A stretch of DNA of 64,000 bases from Bradyrhizobium sp. 132 (GCF_023074185.1 NZ_JADPKY010000158.1:62001-126000); one strand, 5' to 3'. Shown: positions 35,157 to 44,063, counted from the first letter of the stretch. Numbers and translations: made by a program. Notes: generated from the letters alone by a model not told the origin.

Positions 35157-35519
35157 TTAGGCGAGGAACAGCGCCACCAGCGCGATCGTGGCCGGCAGCG
35201 CCTGCATCATCAGGATGCGCGTGCTGACGGTCGCCGCGCCATAAGCGCCGGCCAGGATCACGCAGAGCAGGAAGAACGCCTTGATCTGGAACGCGAAAGC
35301 CGGATTGCCGTGCACCAGACCCCAGACCAGGCCAGCGGCCAGGAAACCATTATAGGGCCCCTGGTTCGCAGCCAGCACCTTTGTGATCGCTGCCTTCTCC
35401 GGCGTGTTGCGGAAGACCTTCAAGCCTTGCGGCTTGTCCCAGAGAAACATCTCCAAAATCAGGAAGTAAGCGTGCAGTGCGGCAACCAGCGCCACCAGAA
35501 TATTCGCGATCAGGATCAA
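35157..35519 (-). CDS. DUF1304 membrane protein
   Basis: About 120 aa with four hydrophobic helices; ILVALVAALHAYFLILEMFLWDKPQG at the start and NQGPYNGFLAAGLVWG in the middle are the DUF1304 signature. Function unknown. No ATG is available. TTG 35519 is chosen because GGGGGAG precedes it by six bases and the product then starts MILIANILVALV as in relatives; TTG 35534 is the alternative. It is divergent from ogt. Confidence 0.85.
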   Translation of the reverse strand: MILIANILVALVAALHAYFLILEMFLWDKPQGLKVFRNTPEKAAITKVLAANQGPYNGFLAAGLVWGLVHGNPAFAFQIKAFFLLCVILAGAYGAATVSTRILMMQALPATIALVALFLA

Positions 35520-35581
35520 GTTGAGCTCCCCCAAGCGTCAGCTTTCGGGTGGACGTTAGCACGGCCGGCGTGGCAAGTGCG

Positions 35582-36142
35582 ATGGCGTGTTTCGATGCAA
35601 TGGTGCCGCAAATGCCCGCGCGACCGACCACACTGTCTGTAAGCTTCGGCCTCGATCGTCTGGCGACGCCGATCGGGATCGCCCTGCTGGTCACCGACGC
35701 CGCGGGCGCCTTGCGCGCGCTCGACTGGGAAGACTACGAGCACCGCATGCGCGACCTGTTGCGCCTGCATTACGGTGCGGTGGAGCTGAGTGACCAGCCT
35801 GCGCCGCCGGAGATGCGGACTGCACTGACGGGCTATTTCGAAGGCGATTTCGGCCAGCTCTCAGGCATCGCATGGCGCGTCGCCGGCACGCCGTTCCAGC
35901 AGAAGGTCTGGAACGCGCTTGCGAACATTCCTGCCGGCACCACGATGAGTTACGGCGCGCTCGCCGCCGGGATCGACATGCCCAAAGCCATTCGCGCCGT
36001 CGGCCATGCCAACGGCTCCAACCCGATCAGCGTTGTGCTGCCGTGTCATCGCCTGATCGGCGCAAATGGTTCGCTGGTGAAGTATGGCGGCGGCCTCGAG
36101 CGCAAGCGCTGGCTGCTGCGGCACGAGGGGGTGGAGGTCTGA
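35582..36142 (+). CDS. ogt: Methylated-DNA-protein-cysteine methyltransferase
   Basis: About 186 aa suicide DNA-repair protein that removes alkyl groups from O6-alkylguanine. The active-site PCHR has Cys155 (ISVVLPCHRLIG), with the helix-turn-helix TPFQQKVWNALANIPAGTTMSYGALA and the Asn hinge HANGSNP before it. The N-terminal domain lacks the Ada zinc cysteines, so it is Ogt type. The start is uncertain: ATG 35582, 35600 or 35612, none with a good ribosome site. It is convergent with the NTF2-like gene. Confidence 0.9.
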   Translation: MACFDAMVPQMPARPTTLSVSFGLDRLATPIGIALLVTDAAGALRALDWEDYEHRMRDLLRLHYGAVELSDQPAPPEMRTALTGYFEGDFGQLSGIAWRVAGTPFQQKVWNALANIPAGTTMSYGALAAGIDMPKAIRAVGHANGSNPISVVLPCHRLIGANGSLVKYGGGLERKRWLLRHEGVEV

Positions 36143-36159
36143 GAGTGCAACCAAATCCA

Positions 36160-36528
36160 TCAGATTTTCGACGTCATCACTTTCTGCGCGATTTTCCAGG
36201 TGCCGTTCACCTTTAAGCATGACAACAGGTCCGTGAAGGAACGCGGCGGAATCTGAAATTTCACCTTCAAGAGCGCGAGCTCCCTTTCAACATCGATTGA
36301 CAGGATCTGATCATCTCGCTCGAAGCCCTGTTGCTTCGGAGCTTTCATGTTGCGAACCGCTGCCAGCCAGGTCGCAATCGGCGTCACGCCCACGTTGCCG
36401 TCCTCGGCGACCTTCGTCACTGAACTCGAGGGGTGAAATATGGATGCAAATTTCTCGGCATCCATTTCATAGGCAGCATCGAAATAGGTCTGCGCAAGGG
36501 AGCGCAGGGCGGGAACGTCCATATCCAT
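36160..36528 (-). CDS. NTF2-like (putative lumazine-binding) protein
   Basis: 122 aa protein with the cone-shaped NTF2-like pattern: LAQTYFDAAYEMDAEKFASIFHPSSSVT, TWLAAVRN, and C-terminal strands DVERELALLKVKFQIPPRSFTDLLSCLKVNGTWKIAQKVM. Such proteins bind or turn over small molecules; no catalytic residues can be assigned. ATG 36528 has GAGG seven bases upstream. It is divergent from a LysR regulator, which is the usual arrangement for a LysR target. Codon use is less GC-biased than in its neighbours. Confidence 0.78.
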   Translation of the reverse strand: MDMDVPALRSLAQTYFDAAYEMDAEKFASIFHPSSSVTKVAEDGNVGVTPIATWLAAVRNMKAPKQQGFERDDQILSIDVERELALLKVKFQIPPRSFTDLLSCLKVNGTWKIAQKVMTSKI

Positions 36529-36671
36529 TTGTCATCCTCAAGGCTTTTACACCGAACTCATTCGTGCGGATCGGCCAACTGCGCCGAGCGTCAACCAGGC
36601 CTCATGTGCGGAAAAGCACTGCAGTTCGCCTTCTTGCTCGCTCAAGCTACGGCAGGGTAGCTTATGAGACT

Positions 36672-36679
36672 AGACGTCT
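36672..36679. promoter_or_regulatory. Palindrome AGACGTCT in the LysR/NTF2 divergent promoter
   Basis: A short perfect palindrome in the 184-bp gap, 33 bp before the LysR ATG, set in an A/T-richer context (TATGAGACT...TTGTATGGCATA). It may be part of a LysR site. Weak evidence. Confidence 0.25.
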
Positions 36680-36712
36680 TGTATGGCATAGGCTTGTGCG
36701 CGATATTCATAA

Positions 36713-37615
36713 ATGATGACCAACGAAATGAACGAACTCGCTGCGTTTGCAGTCGTGGCCGGTGAACGAAGCTTCACACGCGCTGCGATTAAGCTAGGTG
36801 TGTCTCAGTCTGCCTTGAGCCACACAATAAGGAGGCTTGAGCAGCGGCTTGAGCTGCAGCTGCTCGCTCGAACAACCAAGAGCGTTGCACCAACCGCTGC
36901 GGGGGCGGCTCTTCTGGAAGACTTGTCTCCGGCACTTGAGCAAATTCGCCATGCCCTCGACAAAGCCCGAAGCGTTCGGCGCCGACCCGAAGGTCGCCTT
37001 CGAATCGTAATGTCACGATCAGCTGCCGTGATGGTATTGTTACCGCGGCTCCGAGCTTTCGCTGAGGCCTACCCTGACATCGTTCTGGACGTTGTCACCG
37101 TCACTGGCCCCGTGGACCTTGTTGCAGGCGAGTTCGATGCCGGTATTCAGCTTGGCGAGTACATTCAAAAGGACATGATCGCGGTTCGTGTCACGCCCGA
37201 ACTGCGATTGGCGGTAGTCGGGTCGCCACGCTATTTCGCTTCACGACACATCCCCAAAAAGCCAAAGGATCTCAACGATCATCGGTGTATTACCTTGCGT
37301 CTTGCGGGCGGTCCATATCGATGGGAGTTTGAGCAGGGACGAAAGTCGGTCACGATCAACGTCAACGGCCCGCTCATCATTGACGATACTCATCTGGTGA
37401 TTCAGGCGGCGCTCGCTGGAGTTGGTGTCGGGCTCGCCTATGAAGATCAGGTCGCCGAATATGTTGCGAAGCGCCGCCTTGTTCGCGTGCTGGAGGATTG
37501 GACGCCGCCAATTCCCGGCTTCTTCATGTATTACCCCAGTCGTCAGCATCAACCAGTCGCGCTGTCTGCGCTGGTGAACGCGCTACGACTCTCTGAACAA
37601 AAGGCGGCGCGATGA
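36713..37615 (+). CDS. LysR-family transcriptional regulator
   Basis: 300 aa regulator. The N-terminal helix-turn-helix is MNELAAFAVVAGERSFTRAAIKLGVSQSALSHTIRRLEQRLELQLLARTTKSV; the effector domain follows with RLRIVMSRSAAV, DLVAGEFDAGIQLGE and VIQAALAGVGVGLAYEDQV, close to the CrgA/YafC-like branch. ATG 36713 or 36716 starts it; no strong ribosome site. The gene is visibly more A/T-rich than its surroundings, hinting at acquisition. Likely target: the divergent NTF2-like gene and itself. It is convergent with glnD. Confidence 0.92.
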   Translation: MMTNEMNELAAFAVVAGERSFTRAAIKLGVSQSALSHTIRRLEQRLELQLLARTTKSVAPTAAGAALLEDLSPALEQIRHALDKARSVRRRPEGRLRIVMSRSAAVMVLLPRLRAFAEAYPDIVLDVVTVTGPVDLVAGEFDAGIQLGEYIQKDMIAVRVTPELRLAVVGSPRYFASRHIPKKPKDLNDHRCITLRLAGGPYRWEFEQGRKSVTINVNGPLIIDDTHLVIQAALAGVGVGLAYEDQVAEYVAKRRLVRVLEDWTPPIPGFFMYYPSRQHQPVALSALVNALRLSEQKAAR

Positions 37616-37645
37616 TTGGAAAGGCTCAGAATCCGTTTGGGAAAG

Positions 37646-40435
37646 TTACGCCGCGGGCTGAGCCGCCTTGTCGCCGGCCATCACGTGGATCAGCGCGCTC
37701 TTGATCGCGGCCTGGCGTGTCGGCGCGCTGATCTGTGCGCCCAGGAGGTCGGTGACGTAGAACACGTCGCGGGCACGCTCGCCGAAGGTCGCGACATGGG
37801 CAGACGCAATGTTGAGATTGAGCTTCGAGATCGCGGTGGTCAGCTCATAGAGCAGGCCGGGACGGTCGAGGCCGGACATCTCGATCACCGTGTAGCGGTC
37901 GGACCATTGGTTGTTGATGGTCACTTCCGGCTCGACCACGAACGGGCGCGCCTTGCTGCGCACGGTGCGCCGCGCCACCACTTCCGGCAGGCGCAGCTTG
38001 CCTTCCAGCACGTCCTCGATCATCTCGCCGATGCGGGTCGCGCGGCGTCCCTCGTCCTCGTCACGGTCGTATTCCCGCGAGATCGAGATCGTATCGAGCG
38101 CGCGGCCGTCGGTCGTGGTGTAGATCTGGGCATCGACGATGTTGGCGCCGGCCGAGGCGCACGCGCCGGCGATGATCGAGAGCAGCCAGGGATGGTCGGC
38201 GGCGAAGATCGTCAGCTCTGTGACGCCGCGCACCTCGTCGAAGCCGACATTGATCGCGAGCTTGTGGCCGGCCTGCTCGCTGGAGCGGACGAAGCGGGCG
38301 TGGCGGATTTTTCGCGGCAGCTCGACCTTGAGCCAATAGGCTGGATAGTGCCGGCCGATATAGGCATCGAGCTCCTCCGCCGGCCACTCGGCAAAGGCCA
38401 TGCGGAATTCGGCGTAGGCGGCCGAGAGGCGTTTTCCCCGGTCGACTTCCGAGAAGCCGCCCGTCAGCACCGGCTCGGTCTCGTAGTATAGCGAGCGGAG
38501 CAGCTGCGCCTTCCAGCCGTTCCACACGCCCGGACCGACGCCGCGGATATCGGCGGTGGTCAGGATCGTCAGCAGCTTCATCTGCTCGACCGACTGCACC
38601 ACGGCGGCGAAATTCTCGATGGTCTTGCGGTCGGAGAGGTCGCGCGACTGCGCGACCGTCGACATCGTCAGATGCTCCTCGATCAGCCAGGCCACGAGCT
38701 CGGTGTCGGCCGCGCTGAAGCCGAGCCGCGGGCACAGCCGTCGCGCCACCTTGGCGCCGGCGATCGAGTGATCCTCCGGCCGACCCTTGGCGATGTCGTG
38801 CAGCAGCGTCACGATATAGATCACGGCGCGGTGCTCAGGCCGGATCTTGCGCATCAGGTCGCTCGCAAGCGTGAATTCGTCGAGGCCGCCGCGCTCGATG
38901 TCCTGGAGGAAGCCGACGCAGCGGATCAGATGTTCGTCGACGGTGTAGTGATGATACATGTTGAACTGCATCATCGAGACGATCTTGCCGAAGGCGCGGA
39001 TGAAATGGCCGAGCACGCCGGTCTCGTTCATACGCCGCAGCACGATTTCCGCGTTGTCGGACGTCAGGATCTCCATGAACAGCCGGTTGGCCTCGGGATT
39101 CTCGCGCATCTGCGCGTTGATCAGGCCGAGCGAGCGCGTCACGTCGCGCATCGCGTCCGGGTGGAAGGCGAGGTTATTCTTCTGCGCAAGGCGGAAGATG
39201 CGGATCAAATTGACCGGATCGTGCTTGAACACGTCGGGCGCGGCGACATTGATGCGGTTGTTGTCGACGATGAAGTCGTCGCTGTCAGGCACGCGCCGCT
39301 TCACCGGAGTCGGGCGCAGCCGCGCCATCATCCGGCTCAGCACCGGCGCGGGCTTGGCCTGCTGGTCCTCGAGCTTGGCGCAGAGGATGGCGGTGAGGTT
39401 ACCGACTTCCTTGGCGACCAGGAAGTAGTGCTTCATGAAGCGTTCGACGTCCTGCATGCCGGGATGCGAGGTATAGCCGAGCCGAACCGCGATCTCGCGC
39501 TGGAGATCGAACGACAGCCGCTCCTCTGGCCGTCCCGAATAGAAATGCAGGTTGCAGCGTACCGACCAGAGGAAGTCGGCGCAGCGGCGGAAGGTGCGGT
39601 ATTCCTGCGCGTCGAATACGCCGCGCTCGACCAGCTCGTTGGTGTCGCGCACGCGATAGACGTATTTGGCGATCCAGAACAGCGTGTGCAGGTCGCGGAG
39701 CGCGCCCTTGCCGTCCTTGACGTTGGGCTCGACCAGATAGCGCGACTGGCCGCCGCGCCGGTGCCGCTCCTCGCGCTCGGCGAGCTTTGCGGTGACGAAT
39801 TCGGACGCGGTGCCTTGAACGACTTCCTTGTCGAAGCGGGCGACCAGCTCTTCATAGAGCGGCTTGTCGCCGGTCAGGAAGCGCGTCTCCAGGATCGCGG
39901 TGCGGATGGTCATGTCGCCGCGCGCCTGCCGGATCGATTCGTCGACCGAGCGCGTGGCGTGACCGACCTTCAGCCCCATGTCCCACAGGCAGTAGAGGAT
40001 GGCTTCGGCGACCTGCTCGCCCCAGGCTGTCTGCTTGTAGGGCAGGATGAACAAGAGATCGATGTCGGACTCGGGGGCCATCAGGCCGCGGCCATAGCCC
40101 CCGGTCGCCACCACTGCCATGCGCTCGGCGCCGCTTGGGATCGGCGAGCGGTAGAGGTGGCGGGTCGCGGCCGAATACAGGATGCGGATGATCTCGTCCT
40201 GCACGTGGCACAGCCGCTCGGCGCAGCGCCGGCCGTGCCGGTCCTTCAGCAAGATCGTTTGTGCCGCGGCGCGCGCCGAGATCAGCTCGGCCTTGAGCAG
40301 TTGCGCCATGGCCGTGCGGAATGCGTCCTCACGTCCCTGGTGTCTCTCGGCGAGCGCATCGACCGCGGCGGTGATCCGCGCGGTGTCGAAGCGATCGTCC
40401 ACCTCGGCCTTGTGCTCAGTTGCGACGCTGTCCAT
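37646..40435 (-). CDS. glnD: Bifunctional PII uridylyltransferase/uridylyl-removing enzyme
   Basis: 929 aa nitrogen sensor that adds UMP to, and removes it from, PII proteins according to glutamine level. The nucleotidyltransferase domain has GYGRGLMAPESDIDLLF near residue 110. An HD phosphohydrolase domain follows (EHLIRCVGF, TLLHDIAKGRPEDHS, VAWLIEEHLTMS), and two C-terminal ACT domains bind glutamine (TIFAADHPWLLSIIAGACA and EMSGLDRPGLLYELTTAI). All core residues are present and the length fits. ATG 40435. It is divergent from the ssu-type cluster. Confidence 0.97.
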   Translation of the reverse strand: MDSVATEHKAEVDDRFDTARITAAVDALAERHQGREDAFRTAMAQLLKAELISARAAAQTILLKDRHGRRCAERLCHVQDEIIRILYSAATRHLYRSPIPSGAERMAVVATGGYGRGLMAPESDIDLLFILPYKQTAWGEQVAEAILYCLWDMGLKVGHATRSVDESIRQARGDMTIRTAILETRFLTGDKPLYEELVARFDKEVVQGTASEFVTAKLAEREERHRRGGQSRYLVEPNVKDGKGALRDLHTLFWIAKYVYRVRDTNELVERGVFDAQEYRTFRRCADFLWSVRCNLHFYSGRPEERLSFDLQREIAVRLGYTSHPGMQDVERFMKHYFLVAKEVGNLTAILCAKLEDQQAKPAPVLSRMMARLRPTPVKRRVPDSDDFIVDNNRINVAAPDVFKHDPVNLIRIFRLAQKNNLAFHPDAMRDVTRSLGLINAQMRENPEANRLFMEILTSDNAEIVLRRMNETGVLGHFIRAFGKIVSMMQFNMYHHYTVDEHLIRCVGFLQDIERGGLDEFTLASDLMRKIRPEHRAVIYIVTLLHDIAKGRPEDHSIAGAKVARRLCPRLGFSAADTELVAWLIEEHLTMSTVAQSRDLSDRKTIENFAAVVQSVEQMKLLTILTTADIRGVGPGVWNGWKAQLLRSLYYETEPVLTGGFSEVDRGKRLSAAYAEFRMAFAEWPAEELDAYIGRHYPAYWLKVELPRKIRHARFVRSSEQAGHKLAINVGFDEVRGVTELTIFAADHPWLLSIIAGACASAGANIVDAQIYTTTDGRALDTISISREYDRDEDEGRRATRIGEMIEDVLEGKLRLPEVVARRTVRSKARPFVVEPEVTINNQWSDRYTVIEMSGLDRPGLLYELTTAISKLNLNIASAHVATFGERARDVFYVTDLLGAQISAPTRQAAIKSALIHVMAGDKAAQPAA

Positions 40436-40586
40436 GTCTCACCGGATATAAGAGGCCGCAGGCGCTGTCACCCGCCATTCTCTGGCAATAGTCGTTCCAT
40501 GCTGGAAAGGTACGATTTTGGGCAAAACTGTTCTCGGCCGGCGCACTTTCAAGGGGCGGATTTTCTCGTTGACCTCTAGATATAAC

Positions 40587-40603
40587 TCATTGAAAAACAA
40601 TGA
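40587..40603. promoter_or_regulatory. Perfect inverted repeat TCATTG-AAAAA-CAATGA upstream of ssuA
   Basis: Six-base arms around AAAAA, 21 bp before the ssuA ATG, with TTGACC at 40569-40574 and TATAAC at 40581-40586 just upstream. It is A/T-rich in otherwise GC-rich DNA, so it stands out as an operator candidate for a sulfur-responsive regulator. Not enough room for the two boxes to be one promoter. Confidence 0.4.
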
Positions 40604-40623
40604 AGTTTTGGAGGAGGCTGGGC

Positions 40624-41594
40624 ATGACTGGGATTACACGACGCATACTGTTGGCCGGAGCGGTGGCTCTTGCTGTGAGCCCCGCGGCGCGGGCGGCGGA
40701 TCCGCTCAAGGAAATCCGTATCGACTGGGCGACCTATAATCCCGTGTCGATGGTCCTGAAGCAGAAGGGCCTCCTGGAGAAGGAGTTCGCCAAGGACGGC
40801 ATCACCGTCACCTGGGTGCAGTCGGCGGGCTCGAACAAGGCGCTCGAATTCCTCAATGCCGGCTCGATCGATTTCGGCTCGACCGCCGGCTCGGCGGCGC
40901 TGGTCGCCCGCATCAACGGCAACCCGATCAAATCGATCTACGTCTATTCGCGTCCCGAATGGACGGCGCTGGTGACATCAAAGGATTCCAAGATAGCAAC
41001 CGTTACGGACCTCAAGGGCAAACGTGTCGCGGTGACGCGCGGTACAGATCCGCACATCTTCCTGGTGCGCGCGCTGCTTGGCGCAGGCCTCACCGAAAAA
41101 GACATCACGCCGGTGCTGCTCCAGCATGCTGACGGCAAGACCGCGCTGATCCGCGGCGACGTCGATGCGTGGGCCGGGCTCGATCCGATGATGGCGCAGG
41201 CCGAAGTCGAGGAGGGCGCAAAACTGTTCTACCGCAACGCCGACGCCAATACCTGGGCATCCTCAATGTGCGCGAGCAGTTCTTGAAGGACTATCCGGAT
41301 GCCGCCCGCCGCGTGCTCGCGGTGTACGAAGAGGCGCGCAAATATTCGCTGGCCAATTACGACGAGCTGAAGAAGACCTTCATCGCCGTGACCAAGCTGC
41401 CGGAGCCTGTCGTCGACAAGCAGCTCAAGGAGCGCACCGAGCTCACCCACAGCCGCATCGGCGCGCCGCAGCGCGAGTCGATCCTCGCCGCGGGCCTCGC
41501 CCTGCAACAGGCCGGCGTCGTCGACTCCAAGGTCGACGTGAAGGCGACGCTGGACGCGCTGATCGACGACCAGATCCCGCTGCCGACGAATTGA
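40624..41594 (+). pseudogene. ssuA: Aliphatic sulfonate-type ABC binding protein, frameshifted
   Basis: SsuA-like periplasmic binding protein split by one frameshift. ATG 40624 (after GAGGAGG) encodes a signal peptide MTGITRRILLAGAVALAVSP and the first ~210 residues, e.g. EIRIDWATYNPVSMVLKQKGLLEKEFAKDG and LKGKRVAVTRGTDPHIFLVRAL. At 41255-41257 GGG should be GGGG: the frame then runs on as ...NTW-GILNVREQFLKDYPDAARRVLAVYEEA to the stop at 41594. As written, translation ends at 41286 with ...NTWASSMCASSS. It is either a recent inactivating deletion or a base-call error in a G run. The downstream permease and ATPase are intact. Confidence 0.88.
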
Positions 41595-41604
41595 GATGCT
41601 CTTT

Positions 41605-41652
41605 CCCTCCCCCTTGTGGGGAGGGTGCCTCGCGAAGCGAGGCGGGGGAGGG
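41605..41652. repeat. Intergenic CCCTCCCC...GGGGAGGG repeat between ssuA and ssuC
   Basis: CCCTCCCCCTTGTGGGGAGGG (in parts) at 41605-41625 is followed by TCGCGAAGCGAGGCGGGGGAGGG. It is a family member of 5776-5879. The rest of the 208-bp gap to ssuC has a weaker CCTTCTCC/GGAGAGAAGG pair near 41711-41735 and nothing else recognisable. Confidence 0.7.
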
Positions 41653-41802
41653 TATCTTTCCTCACGATCGGTATTGCGAGCGGAGAGAACCGCTCATCCG
41701 GCACTTCGCGCCACCTTCTCCGGCAAGGAGAGAAGGGAAAAGCAGCGGAGGGCGCGGCAATAGTAGTGTTGCTTTCCCCGACCAGACGCGCTTCCTACGG
41801 CC

Positions 41803-42648
41803 ATGATCTCCGACGCGCCAGCCCTGCAACAAACCTCGGAACCGGCCGAGAGCGCCGCCGCGCCGTCGCGCATCTTGCGTTATGCACGGCCGATGCTGGG
41901 TGTGTTGTTGCCGCTGATCCTCGCGCTCGGCTGGGAACTTGTGGTCTGGTTTGGCTGGTCCAACGGCCGGCTGGTGCCGCCCCCCTCGCGCGTCTTTGCC
42001 ACCATCGCTGATCTCGCCCGCTCCGGCGAGCTGATCCGTCACATCGCCGCGACGCTGTGGCGCGTCGGTCTTGGCTTTGCGTTCGGCGTGGTCGCGGGCA
42101 CGCTGCTCGGGGCTATCTCCGGGTATTGGTCGCTGGCGCGCCGGCTGCTCGATCCGACCGTTCAGGCGCTGCGCGCGATCCCCTCGCTGGCCTGGGTGCC
42201 GCTGTTCATCCTTTGGCTCGGCATCTTCGAGACTTCGAAGATCGTGCTGATCGCGGTCGGCGTGTTCTTCCCGGTCTATCTCGGCGTGATGGGCGCGATC
42301 CTCATCGTCGATCGAAAAATCGTCGAGGTCGGCCGCACCTTCCGTCTCTCCGGCCCCGCCATGATCCGCCGCATTCTGCTGCCCGCGGTGCTGCCGGCCT
42401 ATATCGTGTCCTTGCGCGTCGGTCTCGGCCTGGGCTGGATGTTCGTGGTGGCGGCCGAGTTGATCGGCGCCTCCGAAGGCCTCGGCTATCTCCTGCTCGA
42501 CGGCCAGCAGCTTGGCAAGCCCGCGCAGATCCTCGCCGCCATCGTGATCTTCGCGATCCTCGGCAAGCTCACGGATTGGCTGATCGAGGTCGCGGCCGCG
42601 CCCTTCCTGCGCTGGCAGGATGCCTTCGGCCGCACGAAGGGAGCGTAA
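41803..42648 (+). CDS. ssuC: Aliphatic sulfonate-type ABC permease SsuC
   Basis: 281 aa inner-membrane permease with six hydrophobic segments. LVPPPSRVFATIADL near the N-terminus, ATLWRVGLGFAFGVVAGTLLGAISG, and the coupling EAA-like loop EVGRTFRLSGPAMIRRILLPAVLPAYIVSLRVGLGLGWMFVVAAELIG mark it as SsuC/TauC/NrtB type. It precedes ssuB by four bases. Substrate (sulfonate, taurine or nitrate-like) cannot be fixed from the permease. Confidence 0.93.
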   Translation: MISDAPALQQTSEPAESAAAPSRILRYARPMLGVLLPLILALGWELVVWFGWSNGRLVPPPSRVFATIADLARSGELIRHIAATLWRVGLGFAFGVVAGTLLGAISGYWSLARRLLDPTVQALRAIPSLAWVPLFILWLGIFETSKIVLIAVGVFFPVYLGVMGAILIVDRKIVEVGRTFRLSGPAMIRRILLPAVLPAYIVSLRVGLGLGWMFVVAAELIGASEGLGYLLLDGQQLGKPAQILAAIVIFAILGKLTDWLIEVAAAPFLRWQDAFGRTKGA

Positions 42649-42652
42649 CGCG

Positions 42653-43438
42653 ATGCTGGCGCTCGAACGGGTCAGCAAGACCTATCCCAACGGCGTGCAG
42701 GCGCTGGCGCGCTTTTCGGCGGAAATCAAGCAAGGCGAGATCGTCGCCATCATCGGCGGCTCGGGTTGCGGCAAGTCCACGCTGCTGCGCGCCATCGCCG
42801 GCCTCGACCGCACGAGTTCCGGTACCGTGACGCTCGACAGCGAGGCGATCGCCTCGCCGCATGCCAAGATCGGCATCATCTTCCAGGAGCCGCGGCTGCT
42901 GCCCTGGCTCAGTGTCGCCGACAATATCGGCTTTGGTCTTGCCGATGCGCCCGCGACTGAGCGGCGTGAAAAGGTGGCGCGCGCGCTCGAGCGTGTCGGG
43001 CTCGCCGACAAGGCGCAGGCCTGGCCGCGCGAGCTTTCGGGCGGGCAGGCACAGCGTGTCGCGATCGCACGCGCGCTGGTGCCTCAGCCCGAGGTGCTCT
43101 TGCTCGACGAGCCGTTCTCGGCGCTCGACGCCTTCACCCGCAGGGATCTCCAGGATCATCTGCTCGATCTTTGGGCCGATACGCGGCCGACGCTCATCCT
43201 CGTCACGCATGACGTCGACGAGGCCGTGGTGCTGGCTGACCGCGTGCTGGTGATGCGGCCGCGGCCGGGCCGGCTGTTCGACCAGATCGAGATCAATCTG
43301 GGCCGGCCGCGCGACCGCAATTCGCCGCTGTTCGAGAATTTCAAGCGAAGTGTGCTGACGTCACTCGACCGTTCGCTCGACCGGAGTGTGCCCGACCGTG
43401 ACGCAATGCAGGGTCCCGGTCAGGCCATGTGGTGGTGA
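42653..43438 (+). CDS. ssuB: Aliphatic sulfonate-type ABC ATPase SsuB
   Basis: 261 aa ATPase. Walker A GGSGCGKS at residues 35-42, Q-loop FQEPRLLPWLSV, signature LSGGQAQRVAIARAL, Walker B VLLLDEPFSALD and the H-loop LVTHDVDEA are complete. The Q-loop EPRLLPW is typical of the SsuB/TauB/NrtD group. ATG 42653 follows AAGGGAG; it is the last gene of the ssu-type operon. Its C-terminal tail is somewhat longer than usual. Confidence 0.93.
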   Translation: MLALERVSKTYPNGVQALARFSAEIKQGEIVAIIGGSGCGKSTLLRAIAGLDRTSSGTVTLDSEAIASPHAKIGIIFQEPRLLPWLSVADNIGFGLADAPATERREKVARALERVGLADKAQAWPRELSGGQAQRVAIARALVPQPEVLLLDEPFSALDAFTRRDLQDHLLDLWADTRPTLILVTHDVDEAVVLADRVLVMRPRPGRLFDQIEINLGRPRDRNSPLFENFKRSVLTSLDRSLDRSVPDRDAMQGPGQAMWW

Positions 43439-43492
43439 CAATTCGCCTCCGAGCCGGTACATCGGCAGGCGTATTTTCCGGGAGAGAACAAG

Positions 43493-44002
43493 ATGGACGC
43501 CGCAGAACTGCGCCAGATGCAGGCCCCGATCAAGGAACGCTACAAGACCGATCCCAAGACCGCGATGATCACGCTGAAGGCCAAGGGCTCGACGGATAGC
43601 GATGGCATCGCCTGCAAGGTCGAGACCGGCCGCGCCATCGCAATGGCCGGCCTGCATCCCGCGACCGGCGGTTCCGGCCTGGAGCTCTGCTCCGGCGACA
43701 TGCTGCTCGAGGCGCTGGTCGCCTGCGCCGGCGTCACGCTGAAATCGGTCGCGACCGCGGTCGAGATCCCGCTGAAGACCGGCAACGTTTACGCCGAGGG
43801 CGATCTCGATTTCCGCGGGACGCTCGGCGTCGACAAGGAGACCCCGGTCGGCTTCGCCGAGATCCGCCTGCGCTTCGAGGTCGACACCGATGCGCCGCAG
43901 GACAAGCTCGACCTGCTGCTCAAGCTCACCGAGCGCTATTGCGTGGTCTATCAGACCATCAAGAACGGCCCGAAAGTCTCGGTGTCGATGCAGCGAATGT
44001 AA
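43493..44002 (+). CDS. OsmC-family protein
   Basis: 169 aa OsmC/Ohr-like protein. LEALVACAGVTLKSVA (Cys78) and ERYCVVYQTI (Cys150) are positioned like the peroxidatic and resolving cysteines of OsmC peroxidases; a further Cys66 lies in ELCSGDM. Likely thiol-dependent peroxide reduction, or an uncharacterised thiol function. ATG 43493 follows GGGAGAG. It sits 54 bp downstream of ssuB in the same direction and may be co-transcribed. Confidence 0.88.
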   Translation: MDAAELRQMQAPIKERYKTDPKTAMITLKAKGSTDSDGIACKVETGRAIAMAGLHPATGGSGLELCSGDMLLEALVACAGVTLKSVATAVEIPLKTGNVYAEGDLDFRGTLGVDKETPVGFAEIRLRFEVDTDAPQDKLDLLLKLTERYCVVYQTIKNGPKVSVSMQRM

Positions 44003-44011
44003 TCAACAAGT

Positions 44012-44050
44012 GTCGTCCTGGCCTTGTGCGCAATTGCGCACAAGGACGGA
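44012..44050. repeat. 24-bp perfect palindrome in a REP-like element
   Basis: CCTTGTGCGCAA (44022-44033) is followed directly by its exact complement (44034-44045), flanked by GTCCT and GGACG. It lies between the OsmC gene and the membrane protein gene. It could act as a terminator-like stem, but no T-run follows. Confidence 0.7.
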
Positions 44051-44063
44051 ATGACAGAAAAAA

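Noticed and set aside
38672..40579. A 635-codon open frame on the plus strand across glnD
   Set aside because: Fully antisense to glnD, low-complexity product, no ribosome site; a composition artefact.
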